From Lacrimispora saccharolytica (GTDB taxonomy: Bacteria; Bacillota; Clostridia; Lachnospirales; Lachnospiraceae): DNA of 64,000 nt. The notes under the pieces were generated by a model, which searched no databases, had not been told where the DNA came from, and saw only the letters and a list, made by a program, of their open reading frames with translations. The stretch lies in NCBI GenBank assembly GCA_016899975.1, contig JACJJN010000013.1:32072-96071 (forward strand), in the 5' to 3' direction. Positions 1-10,537 of this stretch are shown in pieces; position 1 is the stretch's first letter, and the number at the start of each line of letters is the position of its first letter. A program made the position numbers and the translations under genes.

Positions 1-356
1 TTCGCATAGGGATCCAGAAGATATTTGGATGGATCAAAGATCAGCCCTTTCTCCGGCTCATATGGTCCGTCTATAGAATAGGCGTATTCAAATTCATCAA
101 TCTTCAGACCAAAAACAAACATGGAATAGACATTTCCCACCCGGTAATGGGGAGGAAACGGAATTCTCGCGTAGGGAACGCTTTCCTGCCGCCGGAACAG
201 CAAAAGCTCACAGGATACGGCAGAAAAGGAAATCATCGTAAAGTTTACCCCGTTGGGGAATGCCGTTGCGCCGTTCATCTCATAGAATCCGGGACGTACC
301 TGAAAACCCTGAATACAGTCCTGTGGTTTCAGATTTCTGACTTGCATTTCATCCAT
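1..356 (-). CDS. Glycogen debranching enzyme (GlgX/isoamylase type), 5' part only
   Basis: The first about 118 residues are present; the rest lies beyond the left edge. The translation has the N-terminal CBM48 (isoamylase N) pattern: a proline/glycine-rich opening, then NGVNFTMISFSA, then VYSMFVFGLKIDEFEYAYSIDGP and DPSKYLLDPYA, as in glycogen-debranching GH13 enzymes, which cleave alpha-1,6 branches. An ATG at 362 is also possible, but GGAG lies only 3 nt upstream of it, whereas the ATG at 356 has about 9 nt. glgA at 35.7 kb would build the matching polymer. The catalytic domain is not visible, so the exact subfamily is uncertain. Confidence 0.7.
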   Translation of the reverse strand, partial: MDEMQVRNLKPQDCIQGFQVRPGFYEMNGATAFPNGVNFTMISFSAVSCELLLFRRQESVPYARIPFPPHYRVGNVYSMFVFGLKIDEFEYAYSIDGPYEPEKGLIFDPSKYLLDPYA

Positions 357-383
357 GATCATACGCTCCTTTCAGCTGTCTTT

Positions 384-854
384 TTAATACAGATTTTTTA
401 CCTTGAAATCCCTCTGTGCCTCTCTGCGCTGATCTTTTTTGGCAATATCCTGACGTTTGTCGTAAAGCTTTTTACCTCTTGCCAGGCCGATCTCCACCTT
501 GACCAGGCTGTTCTTGAAATAAACCTGCAGCGGAACCAGCGTGTAACCCTTTTCCTTGATCTGATTCTGCAGCTTGCGGATCTCGTAATCATGAAGCAGC
601 AGCTTCCGGACTCTCAGCGGATCCTTATTAAAAATATTTCCTTTCTCATAAGGACTGATGTGCATGCCGTAAATATAAACTTCCCCGTTCTCGATCCGGA
701 GAAACGATTCCTTAATGCTGCATTTTCCCATCCGGAGGGATTTTACCTCCGTCCCTGCCAGGGCAATGCCTGCTTCGTATTTATCTTCGATGAAATAATC
801 ATGATAGGCTTTCTTATTGTTGGCTATCAGACGGCTTCCTTTTTCCTTCGCCAT
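384..854 (-). CDS. smpB: SsrA (tmRNA)-binding protein SmpB
   Basis: SmpB binds tmRNA and delivers it to stalled ribosomes for trans-translation. The 156-residue product shows the family core: N-terminal [28 protein letters not shown], central [15 protein letters not shown], and a basic tail with [12 protein letters not shown] and [11 protein letters not shown] that becomes helical in the ribosome. The ATG at 854 follows GGAGAGG; the frame stays open 7 codons upstream, but the family starts at MAKEKG. It lies 60 bp downstream of rnr, its usual partner in trans-translation quality control. No tmRNA gene was seen in this window. Confidence 0.95.
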   Translation of the reverse strand: MAKEKGSRLIANNKKAYHDYFIEDKYEAGIALAGTEVKSLRMGKCSIKESFLRIENGEVYIYGMHISPYEKGNIFNKDPLRVRKLLLHDYEIRKLQNQIKEKGYTLVPLQVYFKNSLVKVEIGLARGKKLYDKRQDIAKKDQRREAQRDFKVKNLY

Positions 855-914
855 TTTTTCCTCTCCTTTTTCCACGCCGCAGCGGAAAATCCCGCTCCGG
901 TCTCTTCCAATCTT

Positions 915-2906
915 TCACTCAATACTATCCGGTTCTCCGGACAGGACAAAATCGATCGTTCTGTTGGCAGGCGCCGCATCCTTGACACGGATCCTTACTT
1001 TCTGTCCCATACAGAAACGCCGTCCCGTCACTTCTCCTACCAGCTGATAATTTTCTTCGTCAAATTCATAATAATCATCCCTGAGAGACATGATATGAAC
1101 CAACCCTTCCACGGTATTCGGCAGCTCCACATAGAAGCCCCAGCCGGTCACACCGGAGATCACTCCATCGTACTCTTCTCCCAGATGTTCCATCATATAC
1201 TCTGCCTTCTTAAGCTTCACGGCCTCCCGCTCCACTTCCTGCGCCCTCTGCTCCATGGAACTGGACTGGCTGGCAACCGCCGGGAGCATCCGCGCGTATC
1301 CGGCGATCCTTCCTCCTTTTTCCAGTCTGCCCCTCAGGTCATCCTTGATGATCCGATGGATCTGAAGATCCGGATAACGACGGATCGGGGATGTGAAATG
1401 GCAGTAATATTTTGCCGCAAGGCCAAAATGCCCGATACATTCCGTAGAATAGACAGCCCTGGACATCGACCGGAGCAGCAGCCTGCTGACCAGCGGTTCC
1501 TTCGCTGTTCCATCCAGGCCTGCAAGAATCTTCTGAACCTCCGCCGGAGTGATATCGTGTCCCTTTTTGCTGACCGGAATTCCAAGACCGCGGATAAACT
1601 CCAGCGCTCCCTCCATCTTTTCCCGGTCCGGTTTCTCATGGGTCCGATAGACAAAAGGGATCTCCCTGGTGCAGTATTCCTTTGCCACCGTCTCGTTGGC
1701 AAGCAGCATGAAATCTTCAATCAGCCTGGTAGCCGTATTGGATTCATACGGATAGATATCTACCGGCGTTCCCTCCTCGTCCAGCACGATCTTGCTCTCC
1801 GGAAATTCAAACTCAATAGCTCCCCGCTTCTGCCGGCAGCTGCGCAGCAGGGCTGACAGTTCTGCCATCCGCTGAAACATCGGAACCAACACTTCATACT
1901 CTTTCATAAGTTCCGGATACTGCTCCGGTTCTGTCAGGATCCGGTTCACCGCCGTATAAGTCATCCTCCGGTCTACGTGGATCACCGTCTCTGCGATCCT
2001 GTGTTCCGTCACCTGCCCATCCGGGCTGACTTTCATCAGACAGCTCAGAGCCAGACGGTCCTCTCCCTGATTGAGGGAACAGATCCCATTGGAAAGCTCT
2101 CTTGGCAGCATCGGGATCACGCGGTCCGGCAGATAAACACTGGTTCCTCTTTTCAACGCCTCTTTATCCAGCGCAGAGCCTGCCTGTACGTAATTGCTCA
2201 CATCTGCGATATGAACGCCCAACAGATAGCAATCCCCGTCCATGGTCAAAGAAACCGCATCGTCCAGATCCTTTGCATCCTCTCCATCGATCGTCACCAT
2301 CTGCCAGTCTCTCAGATCCAGCCTTCCGTCAAAATCGTTTGGGATCACGCTTTGCGGACAGCGGCATGCCATCTGCTGTACTTTCGGCGGAAATTCTTCC
2401 GGAAGTTCATAGACATCCACAACATCCTGTATATTCATCGTCTGAAGACGCGGTTTTTTCTCCTGATCTCCATCCCGTCTGAAACTTCCGTTTCTCCGGT
2501 CTTTCTCCCTGCCTTTCTGGCCCGCTCCCCGGTGTTCCGGACGGTTTCTGAACCTTCCCGCTCCTCTGTCCTGGTACGGGCTGTCCGAATAATCTTCGCC
2601 ATGTGCCGGCACAGTCCCTGCCGAACGGCATTTCTGATACTTTCCGCCTGCAATGATATCCGCCTTGCCTTCTTTCACCAGTTCTTCCAGAACCTCCGCC
2701 AGTTCATATCTCTGATTCCGCGGGATCTGCAGCAGCATCGCCATATCTTTTGCACGCATCGGCACATAATTCTTGGAGGACAACAGATCCAGGATCATTT
2801 TCTTTCTGTTTTTAAACAGCTGCTGATCCCTGCGCCTCGGTTTTCCTCTGTGTGCCTGCATGTCCTTTTTCTTTTTTGCATATTCTTTTTTGCTTTTTCT
2901 GCTCAT
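915..2906 (-). CDS. rnr: Ribonuclease R, atypical (cold-shock domains apparently missing)
   Basis: RNase R is a processive 3'-5' exoribonuclease that degrades structured RNA. Seen in the 663 residues: a basic N-terminus, a winged-helix region (about 35-90), an Arg/Gly-rich low-complexity segment (about 92-155), the RNB catalytic domain with its four Asp in IDGEDAKDLDD (206-216), and a C-terminal S1 domain (about 570-650). Family members normally carry two cold-shock domains between winged helix and RNB. Here only about 65 disordered-looking residues lie there before the conserved DVYELPEEFP. Other frames across that stretch show no cold-shock sequence, so a simple frameshift is unlikely. The RNB domain looks intact, so catalysis is expected. 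Confidence 0.9.
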   Translation of the reverse strand: MSRKSKKEYAKKKKDMQAHRGKPRRRDQQLFKNRKKMILDLLSSKNYVPMRAKDMAMLLQIPRNQRYELAEVLEELVKEGKADIIAGGKYQKCRSAGTVPAHGEDYSDSPYQDRGAGRFRNRPEHRGAGQKGREKDRRNGSFRRDGDQEKKPRLQTMNIQDVVDVYELPEEFPPKVQQMACRCPQSVIPNDFDGRLDLRDWQMVTIDGEDAKDLDDAVSLTMDGDCYLLGVHIADVSNYVQAGSALDKEALKRGTSVYLPDRVIPMLPRELSNGICSLNQGEDRLALSCLMKVSPDGQVTEHRIAETVIHVDRRMTYTAVNRILTEPEQYPELMKEYEVLVPMFQRMAELSALLRSCRQKRGAIEFEFPESKIVLDEEGTPVDIYPYESNTATRLIEDFMLLANETVAKEYCTREIPFVYRTHEKPDREKMEGALEFIRGLGIPVSKKGHDITPAEVQKILAGLDGTAKEPLVSRLLLRSMSRAVYSTECIGHFGLAAKYYCHFTSPIRRYPDLQIHRIIKDDLRGRLEKGGRIAGYARMLPAVASQSSSMEQRAQEVEREAVKLKKAEYMMEHLGEEYDGVISGVTGWGFYVELPNTVEGLVHIMSLRDDYYEFDEENYQLVGEVTGRRFCMGQKVRIRVKDAAPANRTIDFVLSGEPDSIE

Positions 2907-2937
2907 TCTTCTCTCTTTTCTTTCTTTTTCTGTATAA

Positions 2938-2969
2938 CGAAAAACCGGGAGCCGTTTGCACAGCTCCCG
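2938..2969 (-). terminator. Intrinsic terminator after secG
   Basis: On the minus strand, a 7-bp stem (CGGGAGC/GCTCCCG, arms 2963-2969 and 2946-2952) is followed by GTTTTTCG. It lies 5 nt past the secG stop and 31 nt before the rnr start, so it probably limits readthrough from secG into rnr-smpB. Confidence 0.8.
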
Positions 2970-2973
2970 TGTC

Positions 2974-3210
2974 TTAAAAGTTCATGTTTAAAACCATTGA
3001 CAATATGATAAACAAAACTGCCATAATCTTTGTCGCGCGGATCAGGGCACCCTCAGCAGAACGGCCTTTGTTTTTGCCCCAGTAAGTATCTGCGATACCG
3101 GCAATAGCACCCAGTCCCTGCTGCTTTCCTTCCTGCATCAATACAACTACGGTCAATGCAACACAGTCAATGACATATATTACTGTTAAAACAATTCTTA
3201 AAATCTCCAA
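2974..3210 (-). CDS. secG: Preprotein translocase subunit SecG
   Basis: SecG is a small accessory membrane subunit of the SecYEG channel. The 78-residue product has two hydrophobic segments (ILRIVLTVIYVIDCVALTVVV and the C-terminal ATKIMAVLFIILSMVL) around the conserved MQEGKQQGLGAIAG loop. The frame is open upstream, but a TTG at 3210 sits 7 nt behind a perfect AGGAGGT, so I take TTG as the start. It lies between eno and rnr, a common order in Clostridia. Confidence 0.93.
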   Translation of the reverse strand: MEILRIVLTVIYVIDCVALTVVVLMQEGKQQGLGAIAGIADTYWGKNKGRSAEGALIRATKIMAVLFIILSMVLNMNF

Positions 3211-3297
3211 AACTGCACCTCCTAGGCTAACTTTTATCAGTTTACCATAGGACCGGCGGGATTTCAACTGGTTTTGGCAATTTTTATCACTTTTTTT

Positions 3298-5009
<1,712 letters not shown>

Positions 5010-5038
5010 ATTCTAACAGACATTTTACAATATGTCAA
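5010..5038 (-). promoter_or_regulatory. Promoter for eno
   Basis: On the minus strand, TTGACA (5033-5038), a 17-bp spacer and TAGAAT (5010-5015) make a near-consensus sigma-A promoter. The only gene downstream in this orientation is eno. From here to 5264 the AT-rich sequence holds no further recognised feature except the dispersed motif at 5241-5260. Confidence 0.8.
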
Positions 5039-5240
5039 CATGTTTTTTTGATATTTTTAAGTTTTATTTTTATTTCCAATCTTCAATTTATTATTTTATT
5101 AATTTTCTGTCTTTTATATATATTTCAAAGACATGTTCAGATACAGCAAAAAAGGAAAAGATTCTGATTTTGTTCATTGACTTTGGGGGTTTGTTCATTA
5201 TCAGAACCTTTTTCTATAAGGATAAATAAGGATATGAATG

Positions 5241-5260
5241 AGAGCATATTTGAAAATTGC
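5241..5260 (+). repeat. Short dispersed motif, copy 1
   Basis: AGAGCATATTTGAAAATTGC lies 4 nt beyond the stop of the hydrolase gene. Related copies are at 16900-16930, 20791-20810, 29026-29055 and 54787-54817, all in intergenic DNA. Confidence 0.5.
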
Positions 5261-5264
5261 TTTC

Positions 5265-5984
5265 TTACGCTGCTGGAATTTCATGTTCACCAAATAGCCA
5301 GCCCATAACCGTCTCATCGTGGGCAAATGCCTGTCCGCCCGCATGCTGATCAGAGAAGCCCGCCTCCGAGAAATATTCCTGATCTTTTACATCCAGAACA
5401 ACCAGGCTTTCTATCTGACTTTCTGTAAGTCCTGCCTCCAGATACAGTTCCCGAAGTCTTTCGTATGCCTCTTTCAGTGAAGACGAGCCATAATAGCTGT
5501 CGTCCTCGCCAATCGCCATATACACGGGAGTTCTCGCTTCCGCCAGAACTTTCAGATCTCCATCCCACTGCGAACTGGTCATCAGATACGCCGTATACAA
5601 GTCCGGACGCATTCCCATGACCAGAGAACCGGTCTCACCGCCGCCGGACATACCATGGAGGTAAACTTTCTCCGGGTCGATCCTGTAGTTTGCAAGAAAA
5701 TACTCCGTCAATACAATCGCTTCCCTCGCCGATGTCTCTCCCCAATCGGAGAGCTGGGGAGAGAGAACGATCATCTCGTCATCGTAGTTCACCGCTTCCG
5801 TGCCAAAATCTTCCACCATATTGGCGCCCACTCCCTGAAAGTACAGACCTTCCCAGCCGGGCAATGTGACGAACAGTGCGTAAGGACTGGTTCCATCGTA
5901 ACTTTCCGGGATATAACTGCTGAAATGAATGTCGCCATACTCTTCTGTGTGCAAAACATTGTCATTCACAAAACCGCGCTGCAT
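5265..5984 (-). CDS. Alpha/beta hydrolase, esterase/PHB-depolymerase-like
   Basis: The 239-residue product has an alpha/beta hydrolase pattern: an early beta-strand block YALFVTLPGWEGL, the nucleophile elbow HGMSGGGETGS (Ser of G-M-S-G-G), and FSDQHAGGQAFAHD near the C-terminus as a likely catalytic His region. A YMAIGEDDSYYG block could supply the acid. Such proteins are often feruloyl, acetyl-xylan or other carbohydrate esterases. There is no signal peptide, so it should be cytoplasmic. A GAGGTGAG precedes the ATG by 5 nt. It stands alone between eno and gpmI. The substrate is unknown. Confidence 0.7.
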   Translation of the reverse strand: MQRGFVNDNVLHTEEYGDIHFSSYIPESYDGTSPYALFVTLPGWEGLYFQGVGANMVEDFGTEAVNYDDEMIVLSPQLSDWGETSAREAIVLTEYFLANYRIDPEKVYLHGMSGGGETGSLVMGMRPDLYTAYLMTSSQWDGDLKVLAEARTPVYMAIGEDDSYYGSSSLKEAYERLRELYLEAGLTESQIESLVVLDVKDQEYFSEAGFSDQHAGGQAFAHDETVMGWLFGEHEIPAA

Positions 5985-6133
5985 CTGTTTCTCACCTCAC
6001 TTGACTGCAGGAATAACTTTTCAATAATTTACTACTTCTGATTGTACCGTTGTTTTGAAAAAAAGTACAATACCAGATGCGAAATGCGTCATAAACAAAA
6101 TGCATAGCAGGCAAAAGAAAGAACCGATATACG

Positions 6134-6181
6134 CAAAAAAATCCCCTTTTGCCCGCCTTTCTTATGCAGACAAAAGGGGAT
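6134..6181 (-). terminator. Intrinsic terminator after gpmI
   Basis: An 11-bp perfect stem (ATCCCCTTTTG/CAAAAGGGGAT, 6171-6181 and 6141-6151) is followed on the minus strand by seven T. It begins 6 nt after the gpmI stop. Confidence 0.92.
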
Positions 6182-6187
6182 AATTAT

Positions 6188-7729
6188 TTACTTTCTCACC
6201 AGCAGAGAAGTTCCTGTCATCTCTTTCGGCTGTTCCATACCCATCAGCTCCAGCAGAGTCGGAACGATATCCGCAAGCTTTCCGCCCTCTCTCAAGGTAT
6301 AGGAAGGATCTGCATTTACCAGGATAAACGGTACCGGATTTGTGGTGTGTGCAGTAAACGGTTCACCGGTCTCATAATCCACCAGCTGCTCTGCATTTCC
6401 GTGGTCTGCGCAGATAAACATCTGTCCGTCCACTTCCTTGATCGCGTCTACCGCTCTTCCTACACATGCATCTACCGTCTCGATGGCTTTGATCGCTGCG
6501 TTTTCCACGCCTGTATGTCCAACCATATCCGGATTCGCGAAGTTGATGATGATCACATCGTATTTCTGGGACTTGATGGCATCCACCAGTTTGTCACAAA
6601 CTTCCGGTGCGCTCATCTCCGGCTGAAGGTCATAGGTGGCAACCTTCGGAGATTTTACCAGGATACGGTCTTCTCCTTCGTTCGGTTCCTCAACACCGCC
6701 ATTGAAGAAGAAGGTCACGTGAGCATATTTCTCGGTCTCAGCGATACGTGCCTGTGTCATATTGTGCGCAGCCAGATATTCGCCGAATGTATTTTTAATC
6801 TCTTCTTTTTTGAAAGCAACCAGTTTGCCCGGAATAGTTTCATCGTAATCTGTGAAGCATACGAAAGTCAGCTCCAGTTTCTTCTCTCTCTCGAAGCCCT
6901 TGAACTCCGGATCACAGAACGCGCGGGTCAACTCCCTTGCACGATCCGGACGGAAGTTGAAGAAGATCACGGAATCCTTATCCTGAATGGTTGCAACCGG
7001 ATGTCCATCTTTTTCCATAACGGTCGGAACTACAAACTCATCGGTCTTTCCTTCGTCGTAGGAAGCCTGTACTGCCTCAGCGGCATTCGTTCCCTTTACG
7101 CCTTCTCCTTTGGTCAGAGCTTTGTATGCCAATTCTACACGATCCCAGCGGTTGTCACGATCCATCGCATAATAACGACCGGATACAACGCCGATCTCTC
7201 CAACGCCCAGCTCATCCATTTTCTTCTGCAGCTCTTCGATATAACCTTTTCCGGATGCCGGAGGTGTGTCGCGGCCGTCCAGGAAGCAGTGTACATAAAC
7301 CTTCTCCAGTCCCTGACGTTTTGCCAGCTCCAGAAGTCCGAACAGATGTGTGATATGACTGTGAACACCGCCGTCGGACAGCAGTCCGAACATATGCAGG
7401 GCGCTGTTATTCTTCTTTGCATTTTCAACAGCTGCCAGCAGTTCCGGATTCTCAAAGAAATCTCCGTCTTCAATCGCTTTGGTGATCCTTGTCAGTTCCT
7501 GATATACAATACGGCCTGCACCCATGTTCAGATGTCCTACTTCAGAATTTCCCATCTGGCCTTCCGGAAGTCCCACTGCCATTCCGCTTGCCTGTCCTTC
7601 CACGTACGGGCACTGGCTCATCAACTGGTCCATAATCGGTGTTTTCGCCTCGCAGACAGCGTTGTGGTCACAGTTTTTGTTCAGTCCGTAGCCGTCCAGA
7701 ATCATTAATACGGTTGGTTTTTTGCTCAT
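6188..7729 (-). CDS. gpmI: 2,3-bisphosphoglycerate-independent phosphoglycerate mutase
   Basis: This manganese-dependent enzyme interconverts 3- and 2-phosphoglycerate. The 513 residues (family length) begin with PTVLMILDGYG (metal Asp), followed by GQMGNSEVGHLNMGAGR with the phosphoserine-forming Ser, and later ADHGNAEQL and HTTNPVPF of the alkaline-phosphatase-like domain. The ATG at 7729 follows GAGGAG by 6 nt. It is bounded by its own terminator and by the divergent two-component operon. An 8-bp inverted repeat (7752-7773) in its leader could be an operator. Confidence 0.96.
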   Translation of the reverse strand: MSKKPTVLMILDGYGLNKNCDHNAVCEAKTPIMDQLMSQCPYVEGQASGMAVGLPEGQMGNSEVGHLNMGAGRIVYQELTRITKAIEDGDFFENPELLAAVENAKKNNSALHMFGLLSDGGVHSHITHLFGLLELAKRQGLEKVYVHCFLDGRDTPPASGKGYIEELQKKMDELGVGEIGVVSGRYYAMDRDNRWDRVELAYKALTKGEGVKGTNAAEAVQASYDEGKTDEFVVPTVMEKDGHPVATIQDKDSVIFFNFRPDRARELTRAFCDPEFKGFEREKKLELTFVCFTDYDETIPGKLVAFKKEEIKNTFGEYLAAHNMTQARIAETEKYAHVTFFFNGGVEEPNEGEDRILVKSPKVATYDLQPEMSAPEVCDKLVDAIKSQKYDVIIINFANPDMVGHTGVENAAIKAIETVDACVGRAVDAIKEVDGQMFICADHGNAEQLVDYETGEPFTAHTTNPVPFILVNADPSYTLREGGKLADIVPTLLELMGMEQPKEMTGTSLLVRK

Positions 7730-7751
7730 GATTTTCTCCTCTCTATCAGTG

Positions 7752-7773
7752 ATAACAAACGATGTTTTGTTAT
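7752..7773 (-). promoter_or_regulatory. Small inverted repeat upstream of gpmI
   Basis: ATAACAAA/TTTGTTAT, arms 7752-7759 and 7766-7773, lies 23-44 nt before the gpmI start. It could be an operator or an mRNA stem; no regulator is suggested by the sequence. Confidence 0.35.
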
Positions 7774-7879
7774 TTTCTTGTCAGAAACATTCTATCACGA
7801 AATCACACGGCGGTAAATGGCTTTTTTTCTTTTTTTGAGTGGGGGACGGGGAAAGGAGGAGCAGGTTATGCTTTCTTTG

Positions 7880-7908
7880 TTGCTTCTTTGGGGTTCTCGA
7901 AATATAAT
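7880..7908 (+). promoter_or_regulatory. Promoter for the response regulator operon
   Basis: TTGCTT (7880-7885), a 17-bp spacer and TATAAT (7903-7908) lie 25 nt upstream of the regulator ATG. Confidence 0.65.
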
Positions 7909-7932
7909 GAGTTTGTACAGGAGGATATTGTT

Positions 7933-8604
7933 ATGATTGAAGTTTATTATGCGGAAGATGATGAAAGTATCGCCAAATCCGTAAAAGAATATTTGGAGCA
8001 GCAGGACTGTAAGGTTGTAGTTTTTGGAGGGATTGCTGATCTCAGAAAGGCGTTGATCGGTCATCTGCCCTCTGTTCTTTTGCTGGACTGGAATATGCCG
8101 GATGGTGAGGGGAACGAATTTTGCCAGTGGATCCGGGAACGATGGAGGGACTTGCCTGTTATCTATCTGACCGTTCGTGGTGATTCTCATGATATTGTCA
8201 CAGGATTCCAGAATGGCGCAGATGATTATGTGGTAAAACCATTTGATCTCGCAGTCCTGTATTCACGTATTCTGGCATTGCTGAGGAGAGCAAGGAACAC
8301 GAAAGAAACGAAATTGTTCTGCGATGACCTGATGCTGGATAAAGAAAAAACCGCCGTCTACTGTCAGCAGGAAGAAATCGTTGTCAGTCAGCCGGAATAT
8401 CAGCTTCTCCTGCTGCTGATGGAGAATAAAGGGAAGACCGTCACCAGGAGGCAGATTTTGGAGCAGGTTTGGGACAGCAGCGGAAACTATGTAAATGACA
8501 ATACGTTGACGGTTACCATGAAACGGCTGAGAGAAAATCTACATCACCCCCTCTGCCTGAAAACAATCCGAAGTTTTGGCTATCGCATGGAGGATACGAA
8601 ATGA
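7933..8604 (+). CDS. Response regulator, OmpR/PhoB family
   Basis: The 223-residue regulator has an N-terminal receiver domain (acidic EDD at 8-10, phospho-acceptor Asp52 in LLLDWNMPDG, Lys102 in VVKPFD) and a C-terminal winged-helix DNA-binding domain ending in a typical TIRSFGYRM. The ATG at 7933 follows AGGAGG by 8 nt; earlier in-frame codons have no such site. It overlaps the kinase start by 4 nt. With the kinase, ATPase and permease it resembles peptide-antibiotic sensing modules, so it probably activates the ABC genes downstream. Confidence 0.92.
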   Translation: MIEVYYAEDDESIAKSVKEYLEQQDCKVVVFGGIADLRKALIGHLPSVLLLDWNMPDGEGNEFCQWIRERWRDLPVIYLTVRGDSHDIVTGFQNGADDYVVKPFDLAVLYSRILALLRRARNTKETKLFCDDLMLDKEKTAVYCQQEEIVVSQPEYQLLLLLMENKGKTVTRRQILEQVWDSSGNYVNDNTLTVTMKRLRENLHHPLCLKTIRSFGYRMEDTK

Positions 8605-9788
8605 ATGAAAAGAGAAAACAGGGAATCCTATTGCTTTTTCCATTGGTTATTCTTTTGTTGGGGACGGGTTTCACATCGGTGCTGTTTTATCATGTGTATC
8701 AACAGACAGCCTATGAACATATTTCGGCGTTCTGTGAAATCATCCTGGAAAACACCCCTGAAGCAGAACCACAGCTGTTATCCGCTTTAAAAGACTTTCA
8801 CGCATTGACTGATCAAGAAGTCGCTGAAAATCATCATTTAGAAAAATACGGATACCGCGCAGATGAATTTTGCAAAGACCTTCCACTCTATATTTTCCTT
8901 CTTCCTTTTCTTCTGTTTCTTGCGACTGCCTGTGCCTTTGCTTTCGTAATCCGGACATTCCACAGGCGAATTCAAAAACGTATCGCTGATTTAACCGAAT
9001 ATCTGGAGCAGGTCAACACAGGAGCTGTCGGAACATTGATACAGGCGCAGGAAGATGATTTTTCGCATTTACAGGATGAAATCTACAAAACAGTTACGAT
9101 GCTCTGTCAGACCATAGAAGCAGCCGTTGCTGCAAAGTCGAATTTCGCTGAAAATCTGGCAAATATCGCACACCAGCTAAAAACACCGATCACATCAGCT
9201 TTCCTGTCTTTGCAGCTTATGAAGAAAGAAACTGCCAATGAGTATGTCACTTCGATGGAAAAGCAGCTGAAACGTTTAAACCGTCTGGAAGAATCCCTGC
9301 TCACGCTTTCCAGGATCGACTCCGGAACTCTGCCGTTCAAACAGGAACAAGTCGATCTTTATACGGCGCTGAATCTTGCCGCAGAAAATCTGAGTGACTT
9401 ATTGCGAAAAAAACATATTTCCGTCGAAATTCCGGAAAACGGCTGTATAGAATTTTCCGGTGATCTGGAATGGACCATGGAAGCCCTTATGAATTTGATG
9501 AAAAACTGTATGGAGCACTCACAATCCGGCGGAATTGTCCATTGCGGTTATTCAGAAAATCCTCTTTATGTCGAAGTTCGGATATGGGACGATGGAGCAG
9601 GCTTTGACCCGGAGGACATACCACACCTTTTCGACCGGTTTTATCGGGGCAGGCGCGCTGTGGGAAATGGAATCGGAATCGGACTGGCGCTTGCCCGCTC
9701 TATCTTTGAATTGCAAAACGGAACGGTTACCGCCTATAATCTGCGAAACGGCGGCGCGTGTTTTGAAATAAGGATCTACAGTCACTGA
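8601..9788 (+). CDS. Sensor histidine kinase
   Basis: The 395-residue membrane kinase has TM1 about 8-30, an external loop of about 65 residues, and TM2 about 96-117. Then come a HAMP-like linker, the DHp domain with phospho-acceptor His191 in NIAHQLKTPIT, and the ATPase domain (N box NLMKNCMEHS, G1 DDGAGF, F box FDRFYRG, G2 GIGIGLALA). It partners the regulator it overlaps. Classical BceS-type kinases have almost no external loop, so this one may bind its signal directly or through the permease's external domains. The ligand is unknown. Confidence 0.92.
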   Translation: MNEKRKQGILLLFPLVILLLGTGFTSVLFYHVYQQTAYEHISAFCEIILENTPEAEPQLLSALKDFHALTDQEVAENHHLEKYGYRADEFCKDLPLYIFLLPFLLFLATACAFAFVIRTFHRRIQKRIADLTEYLEQVNTGAVGTLIQAQEDDFSHLQDEIYKTVTMLCQTIEAAVAAKSNFAENLANIAHQLKTPITSAFLSLQLMKKETANEYVTSMEKQLKRLNRLEESLLTLSRIDSGTLPFKQEQVDLYTALNLAAENLSDLLRKKHISVEIPENGCIEFSGDLEWTMEALMNLMKNCMEHSQSGGIVHCGYSENPLYVEVRIWDDGAGFDPEDIPHLFDRFYRGRRAVGNGIGIGLALARSIFELQNGTVTAYNLRNGGACFEIRIYSH

Positions 9789-9852
9789 GATGTCACTTTC
9801 CTTTGTTATACTGTACGTATCCGAACAGCGGTATCAGAAAGGAGAACAGACC

Positions 9853-10533
9853 GTGGAAATACTAAGATGTGAAAATGTCCGAAAAGTATATGGTTCCGGA
9901 AACAATCAGGTTGTGGCACTGGACCACATTGATCTGTCCGTACAAAAGGGGGAATTTGTGGCAATCGTGGGGGCGTCCGGTTCGGGAAAATCCACCCTGC
10001 TGCACATTCTGGGCAGTGTGGATCAGCCGACGGAGGGAAACGTTTTGATAGAGGGGACAGATATCTCCACGATGAATCAAACGCAGGCAGCTATTTTCCG
10101 GCGCAGAAAAGTGGGGTTGGTTTATCAGTTCTATAATCTGATTCCGACGCTCACTGTCCGGAAAAATATCCTCATGCCGCTTCTGTTAGACAAGAGAAAA
10201 CCAAATCAGGAATACTTTGACCAGATTGTCCATTCCCTTGGGATTGAAGACAAACTGGATGCTCTCCCCAGTCAGTTATCTGGCGGACAGCAACAGCGCG
10301 CGGCAATCGCCCGGTCTTTGATCTATCGGCCCGCATTGCTGCTCGCGGATGAGCCGACCGGAAATCTGGACCGGAAAAACGGAAAAGAAATTATCGATCT
10401 GCTGAAATTATCAAACCGCAACCTAAATCAGACCATCCTTCTGATCACCCATGATGAAAAGATTGCTCTGGAGGCAGACCGCATGATAACCATAGAGGAC
10501 GGAAAGATTATCAGCGATCAGAAACGGAGGTAA
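9853..10533 (+). CDS. ABC transporter ATP-binding protein (MacB/LolD/BceA type)
   Basis: The 226-residue ATPase has Walker A GASGSGKST (40-48), signature LSGGQQQR, Walker B ALLLADEPTGNLD and a switch His in LLITHDE. The EPTGNLD form is typical of ATPases partnering FtsX-fold permeases. An ATG at 9790 is in frame but lacks a ribosome site; GTG at 9853 follows AGGAG by 8 nt and starts at the conserved beginning of the domain. The permease follows after 4 nt. The pair probably expels or frees peptide antibiotics rather than importing nutrients. Confidence 0.9.
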   Translation: MEILRCENVRKVYGSGNNQVVALDHIDLSVQKGEFVAIVGASGSGKSTLLHILGSVDQPTEGNVLIEGTDISTMNQTQAAIFRRRKVGLVYQFYNLIPTLTVRKNILMPLLLDKRKPNQEYFDQIVHSLGIEDKLDALPSQLSGGQQQRAAIARSLIYRPALLLADEPTGNLDRKNGKEIIDLLKLSNRNLNQTILLITHDEKIALEADRMITIEDGKIISDQKRR

Positions 10534-10537
10534 GGGT

